A stretch of DNA of 64,000 nucleotides from Gordonia jinghuaiqii (GCF_014041935.1 NZ_CP059491.1:2790001-2854000), one strand, 5' to 3'; counted from the first letter of the stretch, positions 9,472 through 18,057 are shown. Program-made: numbers and translations. The notes: generated by a model from the letters alone, not told the origin.

Positions 9472-10620
9472 ATGCAACAAACCCTCAAAGCCCTGGCCGA
9501 GACGTCGCTGGCGATCTCGCCCTGGGCGCCGGCGCCCAAACCCACCAGCGTCGGCGAGGTCGATGCGGCGTGGCTGACCAAGATCTTCAGCGCGAAGACG
9601 CCCGGAGCGGTCGCCGAGAGCGTCACCCGTCTGGACGGCACATCCGGGACCACCGACCGCAACCGGCTCGGCATCCAGTGGAACCGCACCGGACTCGATG
9701 CCGGTCTCCCCGCGAGTGTCTTCGTCAAGTCGACTCCACTCAACGCCAAGAACCGGACCATGGTGGCCGCGCTCGACATGGCGGTCAACGAGGTGAGGTT
9801 CTACGACCAGATCCGGCCGCAACTGTCGGACACACTCGCACCCAAGTCGCACTTCGCGCATGCGGGCCACGGAGCGCGCCACCTGCTGGTGCTCGAGGAC
9901 CTCGAAGCCGCCGGATGCACATTCCCGTTCACTCTCAACGAGATCACCCTCCCCGGCGTCGAAGCGTGTCTGCGCACCCTTGCGGGCGTGCACGCCCAGT
10001 TCTGGAACAGCCCGCGCCTGCATTCCGATCTGTCGTGGATCGCACCAGAATCGGCACGTCCCGGATTTCCGTTGCTGCTCTGGCAGTTCCGCAAGACACG
10101 CAAGACGATCCTCGCCGACGAGAGCGTCGAGCTGCCGCCCGCGGCGAGACGGATGGCCGAGTTCGCCAACCGGAACGACAAGGCGCTGCACGCCAAGTGG
10201 GAAGAGGGCCCGCAGACCATGCTTCACGGTGACTCCCACATCGGGAACACCTACCTGCGCCCCGATGGCACCGCCGGCCTCCTCGACTGGCAGGTGATCC
10301 ACCGTGGACCGGGGCTTCGCGAGGTCAGCTACATCATGACGCACTCGACGCCGGCCGACATCCGTCGCGGCAACGAGGAGAAGCTCCTGAGGGCATACCT
10401 CGAGACGCTCGACGACCACGGTGTCGAGGATGTGCCGACCTTCGACCAGGCGTGGCAAGCGTTGCGGTTCTTCGCCTTCGACGCCTGGGACTCGATCGCG
10501 ATCTGCACTGTCTGGCCGGGTCTGCAGCCGCCGGACCGCGTCGAACTGGCCTTTGCCGCCGCGAATTCGATGGTCGAGGACCTCGAGGTCGACAAAGCGA
10601 TCAAGAAGGCGCTGGCCTGA
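9472..10620 (+). CDS. Phosphotransferase (aminoglycoside phosphotransferase/CHK-like kinase fold)
   Basis: 382-residue small-molecule kinase-like protein. The C-lobe carries the family's catalytic loop (MLHGDSHIGNTYLRPDG, about residues 246-262; Asp as base, Asn as metal ligand) and the metal-binding LLDWQ motif about ten residues later, and the hinge region contains LVLEDLE. The start ATG has a GGGAGA site. Members act on varied hydroxylated small molecules; here the substrate is unknown. It lies directly after the mce operon with its own upstream region, and is followed by a tandem repeat and a strong terminator. There is no basis for calling it an antibiotic-resistance enzyme. Confidence 0.8.
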   Translation: MQQTLKALAETSLAISPWAPAPKPTSVGEVDAAWLTKIFSAKTPGAVAESVTRLDGTSGTTDRNRLGIQWNRTGLDAGLPASVFVKSTPLNAKNRTMVAALDMAVNEVRFYDQIRPQLSDTLAPKSHFAHAGHGARHLLVLEDLEAAGCTFPFTLNEITLPGVEACLRTLAGVHAQFWNSPRLHSDLSWIAPESARPGFPLLLWQFRKTRKTILADESVELPPAARRMAEFANRNDKALHAKWEEGPQTMLHGDSHIGNTYLRPDGTAGLLDWQVIHRGPGLREVSYIMTHSTPADIRRGNEEKLLRAYLETLDDHGVEDVPTFDQAWQALRFFAFDAWDSIAICTVWPGLQPPDRVELAFAAANSMVEDLEVDKAIKKALA

Positions 10621-10690
10621 GGCACCGACGTCCAGGCACCGACGTCCAGGCACCGACGTCCAGGCACCGACGTCCAGGCACCGACGTCCA
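10621..10690. repeat. Five perfect 14-bp tandem repeats
   Basis: The unit GGCACCGACGTCCA is repeated five times without mismatch, beginning right after the phosphotransferase stop and ending at the base before the terminator hairpin. Each unit contains the palindrome GACGTC. It lies in the 3' untranslated region. Confidence 0.97.
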
Positions 10691-10724
10691 GGACGCACCA
10701 CCCACCCGGGTGGTGCGTCCTTTT
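10691..10724 (+). terminator. Intrinsic terminator after phosphotransferase gene
   Basis: Perfect 13-bp stem (arms GGACGCACCACCC and GGGTGGTGCGTCC) with a 4-nt loop followed by TTTT. This is the only strong hairpin in the window with a clear T-run. Confidence 0.93.
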
Positions 10725-10905
10725 CGGTACCGCCGCCAGATCGTGACGACCAGAATGCGAGCACTTGTCGAGCATCGCTGTCAGTCATCACGTTGCACAG
10801 GCGAATCATTTTGTACAACAACGATTTCAACTGCACCGACAGCACCGCGAACACATACTGAAAGCGACTGGAATACGAGCGGAATGTCGCGTTACTCTGT
10901 CACGC

Positions 10906-11886
10906 ATGGTGATCCAAGACACATCGCGGCCCGCTGTCGAGCCGGTACATGCAGTCGAGTTCGGCCCACACAAGCGCACCGCCTTCGACTGGGCGGTGGA
11001 CAAATCGTTCCAGGCGATTCGCGACAAGTTCTTCCGCAACGTCCAGTTCACCGAGCCGAAGGGCGACCCGGGCTGGTTCGGTCCCGGCAGTGCGGTCTGG
11101 TACGTCCACGAGCACCTGCCGACCGTGCAGATCGCGATGGCGGCGGCGGCGATGATGGAGACGCTGCATCCGGACATGGCCTGGATGGCGGTCGAGCACA
11201 CCCGCGCCCTGGAGCGGAAGAACGGCGTGCCCACCGGACATTTCGACGACAAGGCCATGGCGTCGCGGGCCGGCCACACCTTGTCGTTCTTCTACGGCGT
11301 CGCGATGGGCTCGACACCCGTCGCCGAGCGGGTGTCGCGGGTCGTGCGCGGCATGCATGACCGCATCGAGGGTGTCCGCCCCGACGGCCACGCCTACCGG
11401 GCGAACGATCCCGATCTGCTCACCTGGAACTACTGCACGCAGGCGTGGGCGCTGGCCGCCTCGCACAAGCGTTACCACCCGAACCCCCTGAGCGACGAGC
11501 GCCTCGAGGAGTTCTTCCACGACTACGCACGTATGGGCCGCGAACTCGGCGGGGCCGATGTGCCGACGACCGGTGCGGGGGTCGACAAGTACCTCGCCGA
11601 CTCGCTGCCGTTCCTGGCGATCACGATGCCGACCGTCGAGCTGCTCAACCCGACCGCGCCGTGGCGCTATCCGGTGTGGCAGCAGCCACTCCTCAAGCTC
11701 GTGCACTGGGCGGTCCAGGACCTGCACCCGCGGTGGGCGCAGAACCTGATGAACACGCGGCAGTACCCGCGCCCCGTCGCCGCGGTTCGGCGTCGTGCGC
11801 TCAAGGCAATCCTCGGGTCCTTCCGGGACGGGAAGATCAAAGAGGTCTACGAGTCCTACGAGCGCGTCGGAGCACCGTTGCCGTAG
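10906..11886 (+). CDS. DUF2236 / MpaB-like oxygenase family protein
   Basis: 326-residue protein of the DUF2236 family, which includes latex-clearing-protein relatives and the MpaB oxygenase. Family hallmarks seen: GDPGWFGPGSAVWYVH near residues 45-60, a helical segment ending ETLHPDM, and SRAGHTLSFFYGVAMG near 120. The frame extends to 10765, but ATG 10906 is preferred since upstream residues do not resemble the family. A TACTCT element at 10893 leaves almost no leader, so a leaderless transcript is possible. Function in this organism is unknown; a redox role is inferred from family membership. Confidence 0.8.
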   Translation: MVIQDTSRPAVEPVHAVEFGPHKRTAFDWAVDKSFQAIRDKFFRNVQFTEPKGDPGWFGPGSAVWYVHEHLPTVQIAMAAAAMMETLHPDMAWMAVEHTRALERKNGVPTGHFDDKAMASRAGHTLSFFYGVAMGSTPVAERVSRVVRGMHDRIEGVRPDGHAYRANDPDLLTWNYCTQAWALAASHKRYHPNPLSDERLEEFFHDYARMGRELGGADVPTTGAGVDKYLADSLPFLAITMPTVELLNPTAPWRYPVWQQPLLKLVHWAVQDLHPRWAQNLMNTRQYPRPVAAVRRRALKAILGSFRDGKIKEVYESYERVGAPLP

Positions 11887-11914
11887 AGGCCGACACCAGA
11901 CCCATCGTCGCCGT

Positions 11915-11950
11915 CAGATGTCCCGCAGATGATCGTCTGCGGGACATCTG
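11915..11950. terminator. Hairpin terminator (no T-run)
   Basis: Perfect 15-bp stem, arms CAGATGTCCCGCAGA and TCTGCGGGACATCTG, 6-nt loop, 29 nt past the DUF2236 stop. It lacks a U-tract, as is common for actinobacterial terminators. Confidence 0.75.
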
Positions 11951-11967
11951 CCGCTGCGGACCGGTCG

Positions 11968-11997
11968 TTGACATGCAAGTGCCTGCTTGCCTATTGT
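11968..11997 (+). promoter_or_regulatory. arsR promoter with operator-like inverted repeat in spacer
   Basis: TTGACA (11968-11973) and TATTGT (11992-11997) are 18 bp apart. The spacer contains an inverted repeat GCAAG-N6-CTTGC (11975-11990), well placed for autorepression by the ArsR protein. The ATG at 12006 begins about 9 nt after the -10 box, so the mRNA is probably leaderless or nearly so. Confidence 0.7.
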
Positions 11998-12005
11998 GAG
12001 TTGCG

Positions 12006-12290
12006 ATGGCCGACATGTTCCATGCTCTCGATGATTCGACGAGGCGCGCGATTCTCGACGAACTCACCGACCGCGACGGACAGACGTTGTTCGAGATCTG
12101 TGGCCGTCTGACCACGCGTCGGGGATTGAGCCTGACCCGGCAGGCGATTTCCCAGCATCTGGCCGTGCTGGAATCCGCCGGCCTCGTCCACACCGAGAAG
12201 CGCGGCCGCGCCAAGTTCCATTACTTCGATCCGACCCCTCTCGCCGAGATCGCCGAGCGGTGGCCGGGCCCACGGAAGGACCTGCCATGA
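12006..12290 (+). CDS. ArsR/SmtB-family winged-helix repressor
   Basis: 94-residue single-domain DNA-binding protein with the ArsR pattern: an N-terminal helix (FHALDDSTRRAILDELTDRD), a recognition helix region (TRQAISQHLAVLESAGLV) and a beta wing (HTEKRGRAKFHYFD). No cysteine pair typical of metal-sensing ArsR proteins is visible, so it belongs with the metal-independent subgroup often paired with VOC or SRPBCC proteins. Its stop overlaps the VOC gene by 4 nt, giving a two-gene operon behind a probable autoregulated promoter. Confidence 0.88.
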   Translation: MADMFHALDDSTRRAILDELTDRDGQTLFEICGRLTTRRGLSLTRQAISQHLAVLESAGLVHTEKRGRAKFHYFDPTPLAEIAERWPGPRKDLP

Positions 12291-12676
12291 GGATCGCCTT
12301 GACCTCGATTTTCGTCGACGACCAGCGCAAAGCACTGGCGTTCTACACCGAGGTTCTCGGCTTCACCAAGCACCACGACATTCCGCTGGGGGAGGACACC
12401 TGGTGGTTGACGGTGGTCTCGCCGGAGGCCCCCGACGGGACCGAGCTACTCCTCGAGCCTGCCGGACATCCCGCGGTGAAGCCGTACCGGGACGCGCTCG
12501 TCGAGGACGGTATCCCGTTGGCGCAGTTCGCCGTCGACGATGTCGAGGCCGAGTACACGCGGCTGCGTGAGCACGGCGTCGAGTTCACCCAGGAGCCGAC
12601 CGACGTCGGTACCGCGGTCGTCGCCGTCTTCGACGACACCTGCGGCAACCTCATCCAGATCGCCGCGGTGAAATGA
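12287..12676 (+). CDS. VOC (glyoxalase/bleomycin-resistance fold) family protein
   Basis: 129-residue vicinal-oxygen-chelate protein: beta-alpha-beta-beta-beta modules starting SIFVDDQRKALAFYTEVLGF and ending with FDDTCGNLIQIA, the usual C-terminal Glu/Gln metal-ligand region. The final ligand position here is Gln (LIQIA) rather than Glu. ATG 12287 overlaps the arsR stop. Likely a small-molecule binding or lyase/dioxygenase-type enzyme controlled by the ArsR partner; substrate unknown. Confidence 0.85.
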   Translation: MRIALTSIFVDDQRKALAFYTEVLGFTKHHDIPLGEDTWWLTVVSPEAPDGTELLLEPAGHPAVKPYRDALVEDGIPLAQFAVDDVEAEYTRLREHGVEFTQEPTDVGTAVVAVFDDTCGNLIQIAAVK

Positions 12677-12700
12677 CCCCCGGGATTCACGACACAGGGG

Positions 12701-13828
12701 TCACGGCGTAGCGAGCGGCGGTATCTCGACAACCCGGGCTTCGAGTTCGGTGGGGTCGTCGATCAGATCAACCCACCATTCGATGTTGGGCGCCTTGCTC
12801 TTTCGACCGCCCTGGTCGTCGGTCCACCGAGTGAGCGCCGGCGCTGCGATCAGCATCGGCTTCGCCGGGTCCGCGGAGACCTCGAGTAGACGGGCCTGTC
12901 CCCGGTGACGGACGACGTCCCCCCGCATGCGGAACCGACCCAGACCGAGCTTGACCGCGTTGACGATGCCGTACGCCGCATTCATCGACTTGTTGGCCCC
13001 ATACCTCGGGTTCGACGGATCTATCGGGGAGCGGATCGCGGTGAAGCGGTCGTAGGCGAACTCCAGGCCCGCATCGGTCGCCTCCCGGACCATCCAGGCG
13101 AGAGTGAGTTCCGATGGTTCGGCGGTGTCGAGTCCACCGCCGATGTCGGAGTGGACGCCCTCGAACCAGACCTGCTTGACGTCGGTGCGAGTGTTGCCCG
13201 CGGTGCTCCAGACACACGGATCGAAGGTGAGTCGACGCTCGTCTATCGCCAGCGCCTGACGCGCGAAACGGACCTTGTCGCCGAGATTGACGTCGTGGAA
13301 CTTGTGCCGGAAGCGGGTGATGCCGGGGACGCCGAGGGCACCGACGGTGTCGAACACGCCGATGAACTGGATCTTCACCGGTTCTCCTGGTGTGTTCCTC
13401 GGCATTGCCCCAGGATCCCCGCGGTACAGCTGCAGCACCTTCTCGAACAGGTTCTCGGTGGGGTTCGCTGCCAGTTCGCCCGGGGTCACCAACCCGACCC
13501 GGCCGATCATGCCCACCAGACTCCGGGCGGTGTACGCGCCCCGGCTGAACCCGAAGACGAAGATCTCGTCGTCTGGTTCGTAGTTGAGGACGAGGAACCG
13601 GTAGGCGTCGATGAGGTTGGAGTCCAGGCCGCGGCCGAATGCACCGCCGATGATCCGGTCGGACCACCCCGAACCCGTACCCACTCCGTTGACGTAGTGC
13701 ACCAGTTGCACAGCACCGTCGGCCGCCTCGGTCCTGACCGCGCGTGCGATCTTCTCGACGTTGGAGATCCGCGGGTCCTTCGACGATTTCCACGTGCCGT
13801 CGCAGCAGATCACCAGTCGCTTCTTCAT
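12701..13828 (-). CDS. DUF2235 alpha/beta-hydrolase-like protein
   Basis: 375-residue member of the DUF2235 family (related to the catalytic domain of Tle1-type phospholipases). The start ATG 13828 is preceded by GGAAGG; the frame is open upstream but without a better site. N-terminal KRLVICCDGTW is the family opener. The nucleophile elbow GFSRGAYTARSL puts Ser at about residue 95, followed by helical segments and a conserved SDIGGG in the C-terminal half. No signal peptide, so it is probably cytoplasmic. Substrate unknown; no type VI secretion genes are nearby. Divergent from the M15 peptidase gene. Confidence 0.82.
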   Translation of the reverse strand: MKKRLVICCDGTWKSSKDPRISNVEKIARAVRTEAADGAVQLVHYVNGVGTGSGWSDRIIGGAFGRGLDSNLIDAYRFLVLNYEPDDEIFVFGFSRGAYTARSLVGMIGRVGLVTPGELAANPTENLFEKVLQLYRGDPGAMPRNTPGEPVKIQFIGVFDTVGALGVPGITRFRHKFHDVNLGDKVRFARQALAIDERRLTFDPCVWSTAGNTRTDVKQVWFEGVHSDIGGGLDTAEPSELTLAWMVREATDAGLEFAYDRFTAIRSPIDPSNPRYGANKSMNAAYGIVNAVKLGLGRFRMRGDVVRHRGQARLLEVSADPAKPMLIAAPALTRWTDDQGGRKSKAPNIEWWVDLIDDPTELEARVVEIPPLATP

Positions 13829-13928
13829 GTCGGACCTTCCACGGTTCATCGGCCCCGGGCTGGGTAGACCGTAACGCCGCAGTGCGGGGCCGGCGCAAGA
13901 GTTGTCGGTCGTACGGTTTACTGCGTTC

Positions 13929-14429
13929 ATGAGGTTTCAGTTGTCGTCGCTGTGCACCGCCCTCGCGAGCGCGGTAGTCGCCGCCGCCCTGATGCTCGGC
14001 GGGCCGGGCGCGACTGCGGCCCACGCCGCCCCCGCCACCGCGGGCCTCGACCCGGTGCTGTCCGCCGCGTACCGCGAAGCGTCGAATACCGCACGAGCAC
14101 AGAATGTTCCGCTGTGGATCACGTCGGGGAAACGCACGTTCGGCGAGCAGCGACAGATGTGGCGCGACGCGATCGCGACCTACGGCAGTCCGGAGACGGC
14201 TCGCCGTTGGGTGCTCCCGCCCACGGAATCGCCGCACGTTCACGGCGACGCCATCGATGTCGGTCCGCGGGAGGGGGCGGCCTGGCTCGAGAAGGCGGGG
14301 TACCGATGGGGACTCTGCCGGACCTTCGCCAACGAGTGGTGGCACTTCGAGGTGGTGACGGTTCCCGGCCTGCGGTGTCCGCCCATGTGGCCCGACGCCG
14401 CCACCCGTGCAGACCGCCGGGCAGGCTGA
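13929..14429 (+). CDS. Secreted M15-family (VanY-like) D-alanyl-D-alanine carboxypeptidase
   Basis: 166-residue exported zinc peptidase. An N-terminal signal peptide (MRFQLSSLCTALASAVVAAA, ending near an AHA-A cleavage site) precedes an M15 domain with metal motifs SPHVHGDAIDV (SxHxxGxAxD type) and EWWHFE. These supply the His, Asp and His zinc ligands and the catalytic Glu. Four cysteines could form disulfides outside the cell. The role is trimming of peptidoglycan stem peptides, by family. ATG 13929 was chosen because the signal peptide starts there. It stands alone, divergent from the DUF2235 gene. Confidence 0.88.
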   Translation: MRFQLSSLCTALASAVVAAALMLGGPGATAAHAAPATAGLDPVLSAAYREASNTARAQNVPLWITSGKRTFGEQRQMWRDAIATYGSPETARRWVLPPTESPHVHGDAIDVGPREGAAWLEKAGYRWGLCRTFANEWWHFEVVTVPGLRCPPMWPDAATRADRRAG

Positions 14430-14599
14430 CACGGGCAGCGGCCACACGACCGCCGAGGCTGGATTCAGACCTCCTGGAATCGTCCCCGTTGCGTGCCGTC
14501 GTCGGCCGATTCGGTCGTACCCTGTCGATTGACACTCACCCGGATCGTCATCTCCGCACACGGACCGAAAGACGGCCCCGGTGACCAGGAGGTCAGACC

Positions 14600-14977
14600 A
14601 TGCATTATTCGTTGCTGTTGCACTACGCCGAGCAGGACGCGTCGACTCTCGGCGAGGAGGCCATTCAGCAGGGGCAGGCGGCCTTCTCCGCCTACACCCA
14701 GGCCCTGCAAGATGCGGGCGTGCTGGTGAGCGCCGAGGTCCTCCGGCATTCCGATTCGACGACGACGCTGCGGAAAGTCGACGGCGAACTCGTCGTCCAG
14801 GACGGCCCCTTCGCCGACACCAAAGAGCAGCTCGGCGGGACGATCGTTCTCGACGTGTCCGACCTCGACGCGGCTATCGAGTGGGCTCGTCAGGCACCCC
14901 CGATCGACTGGGGTGTCGTCGAGATCCGGCCGGGCGCAACCTACACCGTGAGCGGGGCGTGGACGCCCAACGAATGA
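14600..14977 (+). CDS. YciI-like DGPF-domain protein
   Basis: 125-residue YCII-related protein with the diagnostic DGPFADTKEQLGG motif at about residues 71-83. The start has an AGGAGG ribosome-binding site ending 8 nt upstream. Its stop overlaps the ATG of the adjacent ECF sigma gene, the standard arrangement for ECF42 sigma factors and their DGPF partners. The partner's biochemical role is not well established; a sensory or enzymatic function linked to the sigma factor is inferred from the conserved pairing. Confidence 0.9.
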   Translation: MHYSLLLHYAEQDASTLGEEAIQQGQAAFSAYTQALQDAGVLVSAEVLRHSDSTTTLRKVDGELVVQDGPFADTKEQLGGTIVLDVSDLDAAIEWARQAPPIDWGVVEIRPGATYTVSGAWTPNE

Positions 14978-16221
14978 CCCGACGAGGGGCGCACGCCGCA
15001 GCCGAACATGCTGCCCGTGAATCGTATTCGCGGTTGGTGGCGCTCCTCGCCGCGGCGTCCGGCGATCTCGCGCTCGCCGAGGACGCACTGGCGTCCGCAT
15101 TCGAACGCGCGCTCACGACGTGGCCGACCGACGGCGTGCCCACCAACCCCGAAGCATGGCTGCTGACCGTCGCCCGCAATCAGCAGCGCGACGTCTGGAA
15201 GTCGGCGGCACACCGGAGCTCGGCCGTCCTCGACGACACCGACCCCGGAGCGGCCGCCGTGACACCCTTCGACGACATCGACCTCGACGCCATCGGCGAC
15301 AAGCGACTCGAATTGTTGTTCACCTGTGCGCATCCGGCGATCGACCCGGCCATCCGGACACCACTGATGCTGCAGGCGGTACTGGGTTTCGAGGCGGCGG
15401 AGATCGCCGCGGTGTTCGCGGTGACACCGCCGACGATGGCACAGCGCCTGGTCCGGGCGAAACGCCGCATCCGCCAGGCCCGCATCCCGTTCGTCATTCC
15501 GGACCGCACCGCCATGCCCGCACGGCTGTCCGCCGTCCTCGAAGCCGTCTACGGCTGCTTCGCGATCGCCTGGAACGACGCCGACGGCTCGAGACCCGAC
15601 ACCGCCGACTCCATGGCGGCCGAGGCGCTCCATCTGGCGGTCACCCTCGCATCGTCACTCGATGAGGAGCCCGAGGCGTGGGGTCTCGCCGCGTTGATCG
15701 CGCTGTCGCTGGCCCGCGCGCCGGCGCGGACGGGCCCGTTCGTCCCGCTCGACGAACAAGACCCGCGGAGCTGGGACCCCTCGCTCATCCGGGACGGAGA
15801 GGCCATGCTGCGCCGGGCGGCGCTCGGCCTCACCGGGGTGCGGCCCGGTCGCTTCCAGCTCGAGGCCGCCATGCAGTCCGTCCACGCCGACCGGGCACGG
15901 ACGGGAATCATCGATTGGGTTGCGCTACAGACCTTGTCGGCAGCACTTGTCGAACTCACACCGACGCTCGGCGCGCAGACCGCGCACGCCGCGATCGTCG
16001 GACGTGCCACGTCACCCACGGCCGGGCTGGCACTCCTCGATCGCCTCGCCGCCGACGACGACGTCGAGAGGTTCCAACCCTTTCAGGCGACTCGGGCTGA
16101 TCTGCTCGCGCGCGCGGGAGTGCTCGCGATGGCACGCGACCACTACGAGCGCGCGGCGACGTTGACCGAGGACCCCCGCGTGCGAGAGCACCTTCGGCGC
16201 CGGGCCGCCCGGCTCGCCTGA
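14974..16221 (+). CDS. ECF42-type RNA polymerase sigma factor with C-terminal TPR-like extension
   Basis: 415-residue sigma factor, about twice the length of a basic ECF sigma. Region 2 lies near residues 15-75 (DLALAEDALASAFERAL, AWLLTVARNQQRD) and region 4 near 125-170 (VLGFEAAEIAAVFAVTPPTM). A helical C-terminal extension of about 240 residues resembles the SnoaL/TPR-like tail of ECF42 proteins. No anti-sigma gene is adjacent, as usual for this group. ATG 14974 overlaps the DGPF gene stop by 4 nt; the frame continues upstream only as a shadow. Confidence 0.9.
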   Translation: MTRRGAHAAAEHAARESYSRLVALLAAASGDLALAEDALASAFERALTTWPTDGVPTNPEAWLLTVARNQQRDVWKSAAHRSSAVLDDTDPGAAAVTPFDDIDLDAIGDKRLELLFTCAHPAIDPAIRTPLMLQAVLGFEAAEIAAVFAVTPPTMAQRLVRAKRRIRQARIPFVIPDRTAMPARLSAVLEAVYGCFAIAWNDADGSRPDTADSMAAEALHLAVTLASSLDEEPEAWGLAALIALSLARAPARTGPFVPLDEQDPRSWDPSLIRDGEAMLRRAALGLTGVRPGRFQLEAAMQSVHADRARTGIIDWVALQTLSAALVELTPTLGAQTAHAAIVGRATSPTAGLALLDRLAADDDVERFQPFQATRADLLARAGVLAMARDHYERAATLTEDPRVREHLRRRAARLA

Positions 16222-16258
16222 CACCCCTCGCCGACACCGGAACCAGAGACCGAGACCG

Positions 16259-16286
16259 CCTACGCAGTCCGACGTGTCTGCGTAGG
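16259..16286. promoter_or_regulatory. Inverted repeat between ECF42 and fadD5 genes
   Basis: Perfect 9-bp arms CCTACGCAG and CTGCGTAGG separated by 10 nt, 38 nt past the sigma stop and 54 nt before the ligase start. No T-run follows. It could be a weak terminator or an operator for the ligase gene. Confidence 0.5.
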
Positions 16287-16339
16287 GTGTGACGCAGACA
16301 ACAATGTCGACGAGTGCACGTTGGACACGGGAGCCAGTG

Positions 16340-17944
16340 ATGACTGCAAGTAGCGAAGCCGCCGCCGATCTGACCACCGAGCCGTACCGGTCGCGTCGCA
16401 ACCACTGGAACAACCAGGTTCGCCGGCATGCCTTCATGACCCCGGACAAGACGGCGATCACCTATCTGGACAAGCACACCACGTGGAAACAACTCGACGA
16501 CCGGGCCCACGCGTTCGGCGCGGCACTGCACCGGCGAGGCGTGGAGTTCGGCGACCGCATCCTGATCTCGCTGCTCAACCGCACCGAGTACATCGAGGCG
16601 GTCCTGGGAGCCACGCTGATCGGTGCGATCCCCGTCCCGGTCAACATCCGGATGAGTCCCGCCGAGGTGGCGTATCTGGTCACCGACAGCGGTGCGAGGG
16701 TCGTGGTCACCGAGCGGCTCCTCGCGCCCCTCGCCGAGGCGGTGAGCGCATCCACGGGTGCGATCGACACCATCATCGTCGTCGACGGCAGCGACAACGA
16801 CGCCCATCTCGACTTCGAGGAGCTGCTCGCCGAAGACGCAACGGACCTGCCGGAGGTCGACGTGCCCGAGGACACCGTCGCCGCCATCATGTACACCTCG
16901 GGGACCACCGGAAAACCCAAGGGCGCCATGCTCACCCATCAGAACTTCCAGGCGCAGGCCGTCACCACGATCGCCACCACGGACGGACAGGCCGACGATG
17001 TCGCGTCGATCGTTCCGCCGCTCTTCCACATCGCCGGCATCGGCGGATTCGCGCCGGTCTTCTACCGGGGGATCCGGGCAGTGATCCACCCGCTCGGCGC
17101 GTTCGACCCCGAGACCATGCTCGACACCCTCGAACGCGAGGGCACCACGTCGGTCTTCATGGTCCCCGCCCAGTGGCAGGCGGTCTGCGCCGCACAGAAG
17201 GCCAAGCCGCGTGAGCTCAAGCTCCGCGCCATCAGCTGGGGTGCGGCGCCCGCATCGGACACCGTCCTCAACGCCATGAACGAGTCGTTCCCGGCCGCGC
17301 TCAACATGACAGCCTTCGGACAGACCGAGATGTCGCCGGTGACCACAATCCTCGAGGGCAAGGACGCCCTGCGAAAGATCGGCTCGATCGGCAAAGTGGT
17401 TCCGGCCGTCACCGCCCGCATCGTCGACCCGCTCATGAACGACGTGAAGCCGGGTGAGGTGGGGGAGATCGTCTATCGCGGGCCCAACCTGATGAAGGGC
17501 TACTGGAACAAGCCCGAAGCGACCGCGGAGGCCTTCCGCGGTGGGTGGTTCCATTCCGGCGACCTCGTCCGCCAGGACGACGAGGGATTCCTCTACGTCG
17601 TCGACCGGGCCAAGGACATGATCATCTCCGGCGGCGAGAACATCTACTGCGCCGAGGTCGAGAACGTTCTGTACGGGCATCCGAGCATCACCGAGGCCGC
17701 GGTGATCGGTCGCGCGCACGAGAAGTGGGGCGAGGTGCCGGTGGCGGTCGTCGTGCTCGCCGAAGGCGTCGAGAATCTGACCCTCGCCGATCTCGAGCCG
17801 CACCTCAACGAGAACCTGGCGCGCTTCAAGCACCCCAAGGACATCGTCATCATCGACGAACTGCCCCGGAACGCCGGCGGCAAGGTCGTGAAGCCCCGCC
17901 TGCGAGAGTCCTACGGCAGCAAGGACGCCGGGCTGGCCACCTGA
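16340..17944 (+). CDS. fadD5: Fatty-acid--CoA ligase, FadD5-like
   Basis: 534-residue ANL-superfamily adenylate-forming enzyme that activates carboxylic acids to acyl-CoA. Visible signatures: P-loop YTSGTTGKPKGAML (about 190-203), AFGQTEMSP (A5-type motif), GWFHSGDLV, and the hinge/A8 region VDRAKDMIISGGENIYCAEV, with a near-C-terminal GGKVVKPRL lysine (A10). Long stretches (VPAQWQAVC, LSWGAAPA-like, KDMIISGGENIYCAE) match what I recall of mycobacterial FadD5, which sits at the head of the mce1 operon. Here it is 7.8 kb downstream of mceF. ATG 16340 has a GGGAG site; 16289 is an alternative in-frame start. Confidence 0.85.
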   Translation: MTASSEAAADLTTEPYRSRRNHWNNQVRRHAFMTPDKTAITYLDKHTTWKQLDDRAHAFGAALHRRGVEFGDRILISLLNRTEYIEAVLGATLIGAIPVPVNIRMSPAEVAYLVTDSGARVVVTERLLAPLAEAVSASTGAIDTIIVVDGSDNDAHLDFEELLAEDATDLPEVDVPEDTVAAIMYTSGTTGKPKGAMLTHQNFQAQAVTTIATTDGQADDVASIVPPLFHIAGIGGFAPVFYRGIRAVIHPLGAFDPETMLDTLEREGTTSVFMVPAQWQAVCAAQKAKPRELKLRAISWGAAPASDTVLNAMNESFPAALNMTAFGQTEMSPVTTILEGKDALRKIGSIGKVVPAVTARIVDPLMNDVKPGEVGEIVYRGPNLMKGYWNKPEATAEAFRGGWFHSGDLVRQDDEGFLYVVDRAKDMIISGGENIYCAEVENVLYGHPSITEAAVIGRAHEKWGEVPVAVVVLAEGVENLTLADLEPHLNENLARFKHPKDIVIIDELPRNAGGKVVKPRLRESYGSKDAGLAT

Positions 17945-18057
17945 GCAGACCCGTGCCCGGCCACCCGTCGGTGAACGATCGCGCCACCGGTGGCATCGTA
18001 CTGTTCGGTCGGAGATGATTGGCTGGTTCAACCACCCTCTCAGGACCGGAGACCACC

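Noticed and set aside
10621..10690. Tandem repeat considered as CRISPR
   Set aside because: Units are only 14 bp with no unique spacers. The same applies to the 23-bp array at 20612 and the 15-bp array at 52744.
8521..10854. Very long open frame on the minus strand (777 codons) across the mce-associated and phosphotransferase genes
   Set aside because: Arg/Gly/Asp/His-rich shadow of two well-supported plus-strand genes in GC-rich DNA, with no domain pattern.
12768..14561. 597-codon minus-strand frame
   Set aside because: Out-of-frame shadow of the DUF2235 and M15 genes. No recognisable domain.
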